Of a DNA stretch of 64,000 nucleotides, positions 25,879 through 34,492 are shown in pieces. A program made the position numbers and the translations under genes. Every line of letters starts with the position of its first letter. Within the stretch, counting starts at the first letter, position 1. The stretch comes from Bacteroidota bacterium (GTDB lineage Bacteria; Bacteroidota; Bacteroidia; Chitinophagales; Chitinophagaceae). The stretch is taken from assembly GCA_016868455.1 (NCBI GenBank), contig VGGV01000001.1:1-64000 (forward strand), in the 5' to 3' direction. The notes beneath the pieces were generated by a model that worked only from the letters and a program-made list of their open reading frames with translations, had not been told where the DNA came from and did not search any database.

Positions 25879-26763
25879 TCATACATCACACCTCCTCACC
25901 GCATACCTCAGCGCCTTTATCTTTTCTTCTTTCGTCTTTCCGGTAGGAATGAATTCCTGCGCCACATAGCCTTTAAAACCGGTTTTTATTATAGCCCTCA
26001 TGATGGCAGGATAATACAACTCCTGTGTATCATCAATTTCATGCCTTCCGGGTACGCCAGCCGTATGATAGTGACCGAAATACGGGTGATGGTCCTGGAT
26101 CGTCCGGATCACATCGCCTTCATTGATCTGCATATGGTAAATATCATACAGCAGTTTGAAATATTCCGAGCCGATCTTTTTGCATAGTTCAACCCCCCAG
26201 CTGCTTTTATCGCACATATAATCTTTATGGTCCACCTTGCTGTTGAACAATTCCATTTGTATCACCACCTTGCTGGTTTCGGCCAGTTTCATGATTTTTT
26301 TAAGTCCTTCGGCACAGTTGTTCATTCCCGTTTCATCATCCATGCCGCGCCGGTTGCCGCTGAAACATATCAGGTTTTTGTACCCGGCTTTTGCCACCTG
26401 CGGAATAGCTTCAGTAAAATCTTTGATCAGCCAGTCATGGTTTTTTTTGTCGTTCCATCCCTCTGTAAGACTGATTTTTCCGGCCGTATAGCACATGGAG
26501 CAATAAATGCCGTTTTTCTGAATAACCGGCCAGTCTTTGGGTGCCAGAAGGTCAATGGCTGAAAATCCCAGCTTGTTCACCGTGAGGCACATTTCATCCA
26601 ACGGTAAAAAATTATAGGTCCATGAACAGACGGAGTGATTGATATTGCCTTTCAGCGGGGCTGTATCGTATTCATCATCTTTCATGGAAGCAAAACTTTT
26701 TCCTGAAACGGCCACGCCTGCGGTTCCTAAGGCCAGTGATTGTATCAGTTTGCGGCGGTTCAT
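25879..26763 (-). CDS. Hydroxypyruvate isomerase-like TIM-barrel protein, Tat-exported
   Basis: A 294-aa protein of the xylose-isomerase-like superfamily, closest in pattern to hydroxypyruvate isomerase/Hyi. The N-terminus NRRKLIQSLALGTAGVAVSG is a Tat signal. Conserved metal-site segments are QMELFNSKVDHKDYMCD, LLYDIYHMQINEGD, YFGHYHTAGVPGRHEID and YVAQEFIPTG. The start overlaps the stop of the permease gene by 4 bp (ATGA), so the two are translationally coupled. It probably isomerises a sugar derived from the 3-keto pathway. The precise substrate is unknown. Confidence 0.87.
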   Translation of the reverse strand: MNRRKLIQSLALGTAGVAVSGKSFASMKDDEYDTAPLKGNINHSVCSWTYNFLPLDEMCLTVNKLGFSAIDLLAPKDWPVIQKNGIYCSMCYTAGKISLTEGWNDKKNHDWLIKDFTEAIPQVAKAGYKNLICFSGNRRGMDDETGMNNCAEGLKKIMKLAETSKVVIQMELFNSKVDHKDYMCDKSSWGVELCKKIGSEYFKLLYDIYHMQINEGDVIRTIQDHHPYFGHYHTAGVPGRHEIDDTQELYYPAIMRAIIKTGFKGYVAQEFIPTGKTKEEKIKALRYAVRRCDV

Positions 26764-27986
26764 TTTTTAGTTTCAACTTTCTCGTCTTTAAATAAAACAA
26801 GAAACATCAGCAGTACAGCAGTGGCAATGGCAGCAGGAATCAGCCATATCATTTTAAAATCAGTTCCGGTTGGCCCTGTATACGCATCGGATACCCATCC
26901 GGCAACTTTAAAACCAACCAGCATGCCCACGCCATAAGTGGCAAGCGTAATAAGCCCCTGTGCGGCGCTTTTATATTTTTCACCTGCCCTTGCATTGGTG
27001 TACAGTTGGCCGGATACAAAAAAGAAATCGTAGCAGATGCCATGCAGCGCAATTCCGATAATCAGCATAAAACTCAGTTCGCCTGCATTGCCAAAGGCAA
27101 AAAGCACATAACGCAATACCCATGCAAGCATACCGACCAAAATAGTCTTCTTAAATCCAAACTTTGTAAAGAATATTGGCAGCGCCAGAAGGAACAAAAC
27201 TTCTGATATCTGACCGATGGTCATTTTGCCTGTTGGGTTTTCAACGCCAATTCCGGCAAGAAAAGGATTGGCGATCTGGTAATAAAAAGCGAGGGGGATG
27301 CAAATAAGAACAGAAGCGATAAAAAAGACAGCAAAGTTCCGGTCTTTTAAAAGCTTTAATGCATCAAGCCCGATGATCTGCCCAAAGCTTACTTTTTGCC
27401 CGGATGATTTGGCAGGAGGTGTGGCTGGTAACGTAAAACTCATCAGGCCGAGTGCAAGGGCGGCGCCACCCGAGAGAAGAAAAGTATTCTTCAGCATGCC
27501 GCTGGCAATATTTTCTTTGGAATCCCAATGAAAAAGATAGCTGATGAGCAGGCCGGCAACAATCCAGCCGATGGTTCCGAATGCCCGGATAAGTGAAAAT
27601 TCCTTTTCGGGATTCTTCATTTGTTTAAAAGAAACAGAATTTACCAGTGCCAGTGTTGGCATATACAATATCATATAACCGAGTGAATACGGGAAAAAAG
27701 CCGAGACATTATCAGACGAATACATCAGATACATAAGACCCGCACCGGCTATATGCAGTACCCCTAAAATTTTTTCTGCATTAAAATACCTGTCGGCAAT
27801 CAGCCCGATGATGAACGGGGCAATAATGGCGCCCCACGACTGGGTGGAATACACATTGGCAATCTGCCCTCCGCTTGCCTGCAGGTTGGCGCCTAAAAAA
27901 GTCCCAAGCGTCACAAACCATCCGCCCCAGATAAAAAATTCAAGAAACATCATTACAGAAAGCTGAACACGGGTGGCAAGCTTCAT
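26760..27986 (-). CDS. MFS permease of the nucleoside:H+ symporter type
   Basis: A 408-aa integral membrane protein with about 12 helices. It resembles the NupG/XapB group (for example LSVMMFLEFFIWGGWFVTLG and GLIADRYFNAEKILG, with APFIIG before it). Although annotated as nucleoside transporters, members in Bacteroidota often sit in sugar-oxidation clusters, and here the neighbours suggest import of a (keto)sugar. It is the first gene of a minus-strand pair with the hydroxypyruvate-isomerase-like gene. An ATG two codons upstream (27992) is possible. The promoter region is shared with the divergent oxidoreductase operon. Confidence 0.87.
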   Translation of the reverse strand: MKLATRVQLSVMMFLEFFIWGGWFVTLGTFLGANLQASGGQIANVYSTQSWGAIIAPFIIGLIADRYFNAEKILGVLHIAGAGLMYLMYSSDNVSAFFPYSLGYMILYMPTLALVNSVSFKQMKNPEKEFSLIRAFGTIGWIVAGLLISYLFHWDSKENIASGMLKNTFLLSGGAALALGLMSFTLPATPPAKSSGQKVSFGQIIGLDALKLLKDRNFAVFFIASVLICIPLAFYYQIANPFLAGIGVENPTGKMTIGQISEVLFLLALPIFFTKFGFKKTILVGMLAWVLRYVLFAFGNAGELSFMLIIGIALHGICYDFFFVSGQLYTNARAGEKYKSAAQGLITLATYGVGMLVGFKVAGWVSDAYTGPTGTDFKMIWLIPAAIATAVLLMFLVLFKDEKVETKK

Positions 27987-28041
27987 ATACAATCAGAGGT
28001 TTTAACCGTTCAGTGAATAATTATTTCAGAAAGCTAAATGT

Positions 28042-28058
28042 AGTATTTTTAAAATACT
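28042..28058. promoter_or_regulatory. 17-bp perfect palindrome, candidate operator
   Basis: AGTATTTT-T-AAAATACT is perfectly symmetric. It sits in the 128-bp spacer between the divergent permease and oxidoreductase operons and directly abuts the -7 box at 28061. A regulator bound here could control both halves of the sugar cluster. No regulator gene is found nearby. Confidence 0.45.
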
Positions 28059-28060
28059 TT

Positions 28061-28068
28061 TATGTTTG
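28061..28068 (+). promoter_or_regulatory. Candidate -7 box of the Gfo/Idh operon
   Basis: TATGTTTG matches TAnnTTTG exactly and would give a leader of about 40 nt before the ATG at 28115. No clear TTTG is seen 18-21 bp upstream, where the palindrome lies. Confidence 0.45.
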
Positions 28069-28114
28069 TATTACACAATTTTAATTCACAGAAACTTCTC
28101 AAACGTTTGCAGCA

Positions 28115-29275
28115 ATGGGCAGAAAATTAAGGATGGCAATGATTGGCGGTGGCAAAGATGCGTTTATCGGTGCTGTTCACCGTCTTGCTTTTAATATGGA
28201 CGGACAGGTGGATCTGGTAGCTGGGGCATTAAGTGTAAACCCGGAAGTGGCCGTAGAATCAGGCCGCAGTTTATACCTTGATGAGAACAGGATATACACA
28301 GATTACAAAGTGATGCTGGAAAAGGAAGCAGCCATGCCTGCTGATAAAAGGATTGATTTTGTCAGCATCGTTACTCCCAATTTTGTTCATTTTGAACCGG
28401 CCATGCTGGCGCTGGAGAAAGGATTTCATGCAGTGATTGAAAAGCCCATCACTTTTACATTGGAACAGGCAAAGCAACTGAAGCAGAAAGTGGAGGAAAC
28501 AGGCCTCACCTTATTATTATGCCACACTTATACCGGCTACCCGATGGTAAAGCAGGCAAAGCAATTATTAAAATCCGGGACGCTGGGAAAAATAAGAAAG
28601 GTATATGTGGAATACCCGCAGGGATGGCTCAGCACTTTTTTAGAAGGAACAGGACAAGCTCAGGCAAGCTGGCGTACCGATCCGAAGCGAAGCGGTAAAG
28701 CCGGTTCCATGGGAGATATAGGCACTCATGCGTTTAACCTGGCTGAATATATTACAGGATTGCAGGTTGTAAAAATTTGCGCTGACTTAAACACAATTGT
28801 CCCGGGCAGAATGCTGGATGATGATGGCGCTGTGCTGCTTCATTTTAACAATGGCGCCAGCGGTGTGCTGATGGCCACACAGGTGGCAGCGGGGGAGGAG
28901 AACAATGTGAAGATAAGGGTGTATGGGGAAAAGGGCGGTATAGAATGGAAACAGGAGGATGCGAATACCTTGCTTGTAAAATGGCTGGATAAGCCAACAG
29001 AAGTTTATCGTGCCGGCACAGGTTATCTAAACTCATTCGCTTCACACAATTGCCGCACACCGGCCGGACATCCGGAGGGATACCTGGAAGCATTTGCCAA
29101 TCTTTACCGGAATTTTGCATTTACATTACAGGCAAAGATCAGTAAACGGCCACCGAAGGAAGAATGGCTTGATTTTCCATCAGTGAATGAGGGAGTGAGG
29201 GGGATGGCGTTTATTGATAATGTGGTAGCGTCCTCCCGGTCGGATAAAAAATGGATTGAATTCAAAATATCTTAG
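28115..29275 (+). CDS. Gfo/Idh/MocA-family oxidoreductase
   Basis: A 386-aa NAD(P)-dependent sugar oxidoreductase. The Rossmann fold starts with MAMIGGGKDAFIGAVHR, followed by VSIVTPNFVHFEPAMLAL and the EKP motif (FHAVIEKPITFTLEQAK). The second domain has GDIGTHAFNLAEYI, with the catalytic Asp/His. No signal peptide is seen, so it acts in the cytosol. It is the first gene of a four-gene plus-strand operon with a TIM-barrel isomerase (3-bp gap), cytochrome c and DUF1080 hydrolase. Reduction of a 3-keto sugar back to the parent sugar is a reasonable inferred role. Confidence 0.92.
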   Translation: MGRKLRMAMIGGGKDAFIGAVHRLAFNMDGQVDLVAGALSVNPEVAVESGRSLYLDENRIYTDYKVMLEKEAAMPADKRIDFVSIVTPNFVHFEPAMLALEKGFHAVIEKPITFTLEQAKQLKQKVEETGLTLLLCHTYTGYPMVKQAKQLLKSGTLGKIRKVYVEYPQGWLSTFLEGTGQAQASWRTDPKRSGKAGSMGDIGTHAFNLAEYITGLQVVKICADLNTIVPGRMLDDDGAVLLHFNNGASGVLMATQVAAGEENNVKIRVYGEKGGIEWKQEDANTLLVKWLDKPTEVYRAGTGYLNSFASHNCRTPAGHPEGYLEAFANLYRNFAFTLQAKISKRPPKEEWLDFPSVNEGVRGMAFIDNVVASSRSDKKWIEFKIS

Positions 29276-29278
29276 CAG

Positions 29279-30334
29279 ATGACCACAATACAAGGACCCG
29301 GAATTTTTCTGGCCCAGTTCATGGGCGATAAATCTCCTTTTGATAATCTGAAATCTATTTGTTTATGGGCAGAAGCGCTGGGTTATAAAGCCGTACAGAT
29401 TCCCACCTGGGACAGCCGCTGTTTTGATTTGCAGAAAGCTGCAGAAAGCAAAACTTATGCAGATGAAATAAAGGGTACAGTTAATGAATGCGGGCTGGAG
29501 ATATCTGAATTATCTACTCACCTGCAGGGGCAATTGGTGGCAGTGCACCCGGCTTATGATATCTTGTTTGACGGCTTTGCTCCGGAAAATTTAAAAGGCA
29601 ATCCAAAAGCCAGAACAGAATGGGCCATAAAGCAGGTAATGTATGGCGCCAAAGCATCAGCAAACATGGGATTGACGGCACATCCCACATTCAGCGGTTC
29701 TTTATTATGGCATACTTTTCATCCCTGGCCGCAGCGGCCGGCAGGATTGGTGGAGGAAGGTTTCAGAGAACTGGCAAAAAGATGGTTGCCCATACTCAAT
29801 TATTTTGATGATTGCGGTGTAGATGTTTGTTATGAAGTTCATCCGGGTGAAGACCTGTTTGACGGCATTACTTATGAAATGTTTTTGAAAGAGGTAAACA
29901 ATCATCCAAGAGCCTGTTTGCTGTATGATCCTTCGCATTTTGTGCTGCAACAGTTGGATTACATCCAGTATATAGATTTTTATCATGAAAGAATAAAAGC
30001 GTTTCATGTAAAGGATGCGGAGTTTAATAAAACGGGCAAGCAGGGAACATTCGGGGGCTATCAAAGCTGGGCCAACAGGGCAGGCCGGTACCGCAGCCCC
30101 GGCGACGGACAGGTGGATTTTAAAACTATTTTCAGTAAACTGACGCAGTATGATTATAAGGGTTGGGCTGTAATGGAATGGGAATGTTGCATAAAACATC
30201 CTGAAGACGGGGCAAGAGAAGGCGCTGAGTTCATTAACAATCATATTATCCGTGTTACCGGAAAAGCCTTTGATGACTTTGCTTCAGCAGGAACTGACTT
30301 AAATCATAACCGGAAAATTCTCGGACTTGAATAA
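29279..30334 (+). CDS. Sugar phosphate isomerase/epimerase-like TIM-barrel protein
   Basis: A 351-aa cytosolic xylose-isomerase-like TIM barrel. Metal-binding segments include CYEVHPGEDLFDG, LLYDPSHFVLQQ and KAFHVKDAEF, and the last strand is WAVMEWECCIKHPEDGAREG. It follows the Gfo/Idh gene by 3 bp, a pairing that recurs in inositol- and keto-sugar-type catabolic operons. It probably isomerises the intermediate made or used by that oxidoreductase. Confidence 0.9.
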   Translation: MTTIQGPGIFLAQFMGDKSPFDNLKSICLWAEALGYKAVQIPTWDSRCFDLQKAAESKTYADEIKGTVNECGLEISELSTHLQGQLVAVHPAYDILFDGFAPENLKGNPKARTEWAIKQVMYGAKASANMGLTAHPTFSGSLLWHTFHPWPQRPAGLVEEGFRELAKRWLPILNYFDDCGVDVCYEVHPGEDLFDGITYEMFLKEVNNHPRACLLYDPSHFVLQQLDYIQYIDFYHERIKAFHVKDAEFNKTGKQGTFGGYQSWANRAGRYRSPGDGQVDFKTIFSKLTQYDYKGWAVMEWECCIKHPEDGAREGAEFINNHIIRVTGKAFDDFASAGTDLNHNRKILGLE

Positions 30335-30377
30335 ATTTGATTTGTCTGGCTTTATTTTTAAACTTTAAAACAATCGT

Positions 30378-30788
30378 ATGAAAAAGTTTTTTTTAATTAT
30401 GACCGCGGTCCTCTTCCTTGCCTCCTGCGGCGGTGGGGGAGATAAGAAAGGAACTGAGACCAATAAGGATACGGATGAAAAAAAAGAAACTCCTGCTGAC
30501 GACCTTTCACAAAACCCTGACTACCAGGAAGGACTGGCCATTGTTTCGAAGCCCGAAAATCTTTGTCTTACTTGTCATAAGATAGAAGAAAAGCTGACGG
30601 GACCCGCCTACCGGGATGTGGCCAACAAATATGAGAACAATGAAGAATCGATAGCTAAATTGGCCAAAAAAGTAAAAGAAGGAGGAATCGGAGTTTGGGA
30701 TGAAGTGCCCATGCCGGCTAATGCAGTTATAACTGAAGAGGATGCCAAGAAAGCTGTGAAGTACATACTTTTACTTAGAAATAAATAA
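30378..30788 (+). CDS. Cytochrome c lipoprotein
   Basis: A 136-aa class I cytochrome c. The signal peptide ends in the lipobox LASC, then comes a Gly/Lys/Asp/Glu-rich linker, and the heme motif CLTCHK (CxxCH) is near residue 57. The distal Met ligand is in VPMPANAVI, and the fold closes with EDAKKAVKYILLL. It would be tethered at a membrane facing the periplasm. Its position in the sugar-oxidation cluster suggests it is the electron acceptor of the GMC/subunit 3 dehydrogenase. It is 4 bp from the DUF1080 gene. Confidence 0.92.
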   Translation: MKKFFLIMTAVLFLASCGGGGDKKGTETNKDTDEKKETPADDLSQNPDYQEGLAIVSKPENLCLTCHKIEEKLTGPAYRDVANKYENNEESIAKLAKKVKEGGIGVWDEVPMPANAVITEEDAKKAVKYILLLRNK

Positions 30789-30791
30789 TTT

Positions 30792-31565
30792 ATGCACAAA
30801 AAAAAATTGCTCTGGCTGGCCGGAATAATTCTTATTGCATGTAACAATTCATCAACCCCGGGAAAAAAAGACAGCGATACAGCAAATATTACAGTGACTG
30901 CAACAATGAATACACTAACAGAGCAGCAAAAAACTGAAGGATGGCAGTTATTATTTGACGGCCAGTCAATGAAAGGATGGCATCAATATGGCGGAGGGCC
31001 GGCAGGAGAGGCCTGGAAAATTGCCGATGGCGCCCTGTATCTTGACACCACAAATAAGAAAGACGGTAAAATTGCCGGCGGCGGTGATATTGTAACGGAT
31101 GAAGAGTTTGAGAATTTTCACCTGAAACTGGAGTGGAAAATTGCCCCGGCGGGCAACAGCGGCATCATGTTTTATGTGAACGAGGATACAAGTGTTTATA
31201 AAAGACCCTACGAAACGGGACCTGAAATGCAGGTGCTGGACAATGAGGCGCACCCGGACGCAAAAATTCAAAAGCACAGGGCAGGAGATCTGTATGACCT
31301 CATTTCCTGCAGCAAGGAAACCGTAAAACCTGCCGGTGAATGGAACCAGGCAGAGATAAAATGTGCAGACGGAAAGCTGGACTTTTACCTGAATGGAGAA
31401 AATGTTATTTCAACCACCTTGTGGGATGATAACTGGACCCAGATGGTGGCGGCCAGTAAATTTAAACAGTGGCCGGGCTTCGGCACCTTCCGGAAAGGTA
31501 AAATATGTCTGCAGGACCATGATAATACCGTTTGGTACAGGAATATCGCGGTGAAGAAACTTTGA
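30792..31565 (+). CDS. DUF1080 (3-keto-disaccharide hydrolase family) lipoprotein
   Basis: A 257-aa lipoprotein (signal ending LIAC) with one DUF1080 concanavalin-like domain from about residue 50: EGWQLLFDGQSMKGWHQYG, WKIADGALYL, GGDIVTDEEFENFHLKLEWK, GNSGIMFYV, TGPEMQVLDNEAHPD, then AGDLYDLI and WNQAEIKC. Family members act on 3-keto-glycosides, cleaving the bond made labile by C3 oxidation. It is the last gene of the plus-strand operon and is followed by a strong terminator. Confidence 0.9.
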   Translation: MHKKKLLWLAGIILIACNNSSTPGKKDSDTANITVTATMNTLTEQQKTEGWQLLFDGQSMKGWHQYGGGPAGEAWKIADGALYLDTTNKKDGKIAGGGDIVTDEEFENFHLKLEWKIAPAGNSGIMFYVNEDTSVYKRPYETGPEMQVLDNEAHPDAKIQKHRAGDLYDLISCSKETVKPAGEWNQAEIKCADGKLDFYLNGENVISTTLWDDNWTQMVAASKFKQWPGFGTFRKGKICLQDHDNTVWYRNIAVKKL

Positions 31566-31570
31566 TTAAT

Positions 31571-31594
31571 AAAGTCCCGCAATTCCGGGACTTT
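31571..31594. terminator. Bidirectional terminator between DUF1080 and pyk
   Basis: A perfect 9-bp stem (AAAGTCCCG / CGGGACTTT) with a six-base loop lies in the 33-bp gap between two convergent genes, with T-rich sequence on both exits. Confidence 0.85.
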
Positions 31595-31598
31595 ATTG

Positions 31599-33089
31599 TT
31601 ATTCTACTTTTACAATCTTAATTATGTTGGTGGGCAGGTGCAGGTGCACCGGTGTGCTGCCCGTGCTTACAAGCACATCTCCCTTCTTAATAAACCCTCT
31701 GACTTTCAGAATCTCTATCTGGTCTGAAAAAATATCATCCAGGCTTTCTTCCTCGCTGTAAAAAAAAGCCCTTACACCCCAGCTCAGGCTAAGCTGGTTC
31801 ACCAGTGATCTTTCCTTGGTAAAAACATAGAGCAGGGACTTGGGGCGATAACTGCTGAGCATAAAACCAGTATAGCCGCTTTGTGTCATTCCGATAATGG
31901 CATTTGCATCTACATCCTGTGCCAGCTTGCAGGCATTATAGCAAATAGCATCGCTGAGAAAAGAAGGGGAATGGGGCTGCGGTTTCAAAATTTCTTCCCG
32001 GTTGTAATCATAGGCTTTTTGTTCGGCTTCAAGGATAATTTTTGTCATCACCTCCACTACCAAACGGGGATGCTTTCCGGTGGCGGTCTCCCCGCTGAGC
32101 ATCACCGCATCAGCGCCTTCCAGTACCGCATTGGCCACATCCGTCACTTCACTGCGGTTGGGCTGGTTGCGGTCAATCATGCTTTCCATCATTTGAGTGG
32201 CCACTATAACCGGTTTCGCCCGGTGCAGGCATTTTTTGATAATGTCTTTTTGTATAAGAGGTACTTCTTCAATGGGCAGTTCTACACCCAGGTCGCCCCG
32301 GGCAATCATCACCCCGTCGCTTTCCACAATAATATCACGGAGATTTTTCAGCGCTTCGGGCATTTCTATTTTTGCAATTACTTTGGCCTTGCTGCCGGCA
32401 TCCGTCAGCATTTTTTTCAATTGCCTTATATCATCCGCTTTTCTGACAAAAGAAAGCGCCACCCAGTCCACCTTGTTTTTTATCATGTATTCAAGATCCG
32501 ACAGATCTTTTTCAGTGAGAGAGGGCAGTGATATATTGGTATCAGGCAGATTTACTCCTTTTTTGGGATAAAGCATTCCGCCCAGGGTAACCTCCACTTT
32601 AACATCATTATCTTTGGTAATTTCTTTCACCACTACTTCCAGTTTGCCGTCATCCACAAGAATTTTTTCACCGATTTGCACATCTGCATGCAAATCGGGA
32701 TATGAAACGTAAATCCTGTCTTTATTACCCACCACCTGTTTAGAGGTAAAAGTGAGGGCATCTCCTTCATTTATTTCCAGTGATCCTGCTTCCAGTTCAC
32801 CGATCCGTAGTTTTGGCCCCGGCAGATCGGCGAGTATAGCTATGTTATATGGTTCTGTTTTGTTGATCTTACGGATATCTTCAATAATTCTGGTTTTATC
32901 TTCGTAAGTGCCATGTGAGAAATTAAGCCGGAAAACATTCACCCCGGCTTTTACCAGTTCCAGCAACTGTTCATAAGCTTCGCAGGCCGGGCCTACCGTG
33001 GCTACAATCTTTGTTCTTTTATAAACATGCTGCCGGCCGGCTTCCTGATCAAAATCTTTATGCAGGTATTTTTCCAGATTTTTACTCAT
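31599..33089 (-). CDS. pyk: Pyruvate kinase
   Basis: A 496-aa enzyme that converts phosphoenolpyruvate and ADP to pyruvate and ATP. The N-terminal barrel has KIVATVGPACEAYEQL, GVNVFRLNFSHGTYED and LADLPGPKLRIG. The B domain follows, and the catalytic signature is AKIEMPEALKNL. Further motifs are MIARGDLGVELP, PVIVATQMMESM, NRSEVTDVANAVLEGADAVM and LSGETATGKHP. The C-terminal allosteric domain ends LPTNIIKIVKVE. It lies 39 bp after pfkA on the same strand, a likely two-gene glycolytic unit. Confidence 0.97.
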   Translation of the reverse strand: MSKNLEKYLHKDFDQEAGRQHVYKRTKIVATVGPACEAYEQLLELVKAGVNVFRLNFSHGTYEDKTRIIEDIRKINKTEPYNIAILADLPGPKLRIGELEAGSLEINEGDALTFTSKQVVGNKDRIYVSYPDLHADVQIGEKILVDDGKLEVVVKEITKDNDVKVEVTLGGMLYPKKGVNLPDTNISLPSLTEKDLSDLEYMIKNKVDWVALSFVRKADDIRQLKKMLTDAGSKAKVIAKIEMPEALKNLRDIIVESDGVMIARGDLGVELPIEEVPLIQKDIIKKCLHRAKPVIVATQMMESMIDRNQPNRSEVTDVANAVLEGADAVMLSGETATGKHPRLVVEVMTKIILEAEQKAYDYNREEILKPQPHSPSFLSDAICYNACKLAQDVDANAIIGMTQSGYTGFMLSSYRPKSLLYVFTKERSLVNQLSLSWGVRAFFYSEEESLDDIFSDQIEILKVRGFIKKGDVLVSTGSTPVHLHLPTNIIKIVKVE

Positions 33090-33128
33090 GGGGTAATTAC
33101 AGTTTATTAAAACGGCCGGTGATTGTAT

Positions 33129-34112
33129 TCATGAAGCCAGGATTTTTACAATTCGCAGCCATTCATCGCTTATTTTTCCCTTGTTTTTTACAGCATCCCC
33201 TAAGGGCATATAATGCATTTTATTGTTCATGATACCCACGAATACATTATATCTTCCCTGCAACAGGCACTCTATGGCGTGGTAGCCCATGCGGCTCGCA
33301 GTCAGGCGGTCAAGACTACTGGGAGCCCCGCCCCTTTGTATATGCCCCAGAATGCAGACCCTGATCTCGGCATTCGGCAGTTTTTCTTTCAGAACCGACT
33401 GCACTTTATTAGCGCCTCCAAAATCATCGCCTTCGGCCACTACAATCAGGTTTACCAGTTTTTTTCGCCGTTCTTTTTCCAGCAGCGAAGCAATTACATC
33501 ATCCATATTGGTTTTACGTTCAGGTATCAGAATGTTTTCTGCCCCTGTAGCAATACCGCTGTGAAGAGCAATATAACCGGCATCACGGCCCATCACTTCA
33601 ATAATAAATATCCTGTCGTGTGCATCCATTGTATCCCGCACTTTGTCAATCGCTTCCACCGCTGTGTTTACAGCTGTGTCAAACCCGATGGTAAAATCGG
33701 TGCCGCTGATATCCTTGTCAATGGTACCGGCCAGCCCGATACAGGGTATATCAAATTCCTCGCTGAATTTTACGGCGCCCCGGAATGAGCCGTCGCCGCC
33801 GATAATAACCAGCCCGTCGATACCCCGCAGTATAAGATTATCATATGCTTTTTTCCTCCCCTCATATTCAAAAAATTCTTTGCACCGGGCTGTTTTTAAA
33901 ATGGTGCCGCCCCGCTGAATGATATTGGCCACCGAACGGGATTCCATTTTGCAAATATCATCTTCAATCATGCCCTGGTAGCCCCGCATGATACCATACA
34001 TCTCAAGCCCATAATATAATCCTGTGCGGACAACTGCCCGTATCGCTGCATTCATTCCGGGCGAATCTCCTCCTGAGGTAAGTACGCCGATCTTTGATAC
34101 TTTTTTTCCCAT
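33129..34112 (-). CDS. pfkA: ATP-dependent 6-phosphofructokinase
   Basis: A 327-aa PfkA-type enzyme that phosphorylates fructose-6-phosphate. Visible motifs are LTSGGDSPGMNAAIRAVVRT (ATP site), IIGGDGSFRGA, the catalytic GTIDKDISGTDFTIGFDTA and IIEVMGRDAGYIALHSG. It also has GHIQRGGAPSSLDRL and RMGYHAIECL. The Gly after GGDG favours ATP rather than pyrophosphate as donor. The length is normal for bacterial PfkA. It precedes pyk in the same direction. Confidence 0.96.
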   Translation of the reverse strand: MGKKVSKIGVLTSGGDSPGMNAAIRAVVRTGLYYGLEMYGIMRGYQGMIEDDICKMESRSVANIIQRGGTILKTARCKEFFEYEGRKKAYDNLILRGIDGLVIIGGDGSFRGAVKFSEEFDIPCIGLAGTIDKDISGTDFTIGFDTAVNTAVEAIDKVRDTMDAHDRIFIIEVMGRDAGYIALHSGIATGAENILIPERKTNMDDVIASLLEKERRKKLVNLIVVAEGDDFGGANKVQSVLKEKLPNAEIRVCILGHIQRGGAPSSLDRLTASRMGYHAIECLLQGRYNVFVGIMNNKMHYMPLGDAVKNKGKISDEWLRIVKILAS

Positions 34113-34492
34113 TTAGCTGTTTGAGCGGGTAAAAATAAGTAATTGTTTTGTATGTGTTTTTAATACACTAACAGCCGTTTGATCCGGAACAATTTTCATT
34201 TCTCAGTTTATAATGGAACTGCCTGAATCATGGGTTATCAATAACCGGAGGCCTGTTACCTGTTGTGTGTAAAGAAACAACTTACTGCTGCTGGGCGAAA
34301 AGATTTTTAGCATCCAACATTGCCCGGCGCCGGGTGAAGGCGGGTAGAAAATAGAAAATAGCGGAGATATTCGCTGCCTGCAGCCCTGCTGCGATATGAA
34401 AAGCATACGGCCTAAACCAGTTTTACCACTTATACATGCGGTTATATTTTTGAGCCCTTTTCACTTAACTTTACCGGTTCAAAATATGACAT
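34113..34492. other. 380-bp divergent spacer without a gene
   Basis: It lies between pfkA (minus) and the prolyl oligopeptidase gene (plus). I see no coding sequence. It holds a 12-bp perfect palindrome CCCGGCGCCGGG (34323-34334) and a TAACTTTA box (34466-34473) that could be a weak -7 element for the peptidase gene, but without a TTTG at proper spacing. Confidence 0.4.

Noticed and set aside
34323-34334. CCCGGCGCCGGG as an operator for pfkA
   Set aside because: A single GC-rich 12-mer without a second copy or a well-placed promoter is too weak for a call.
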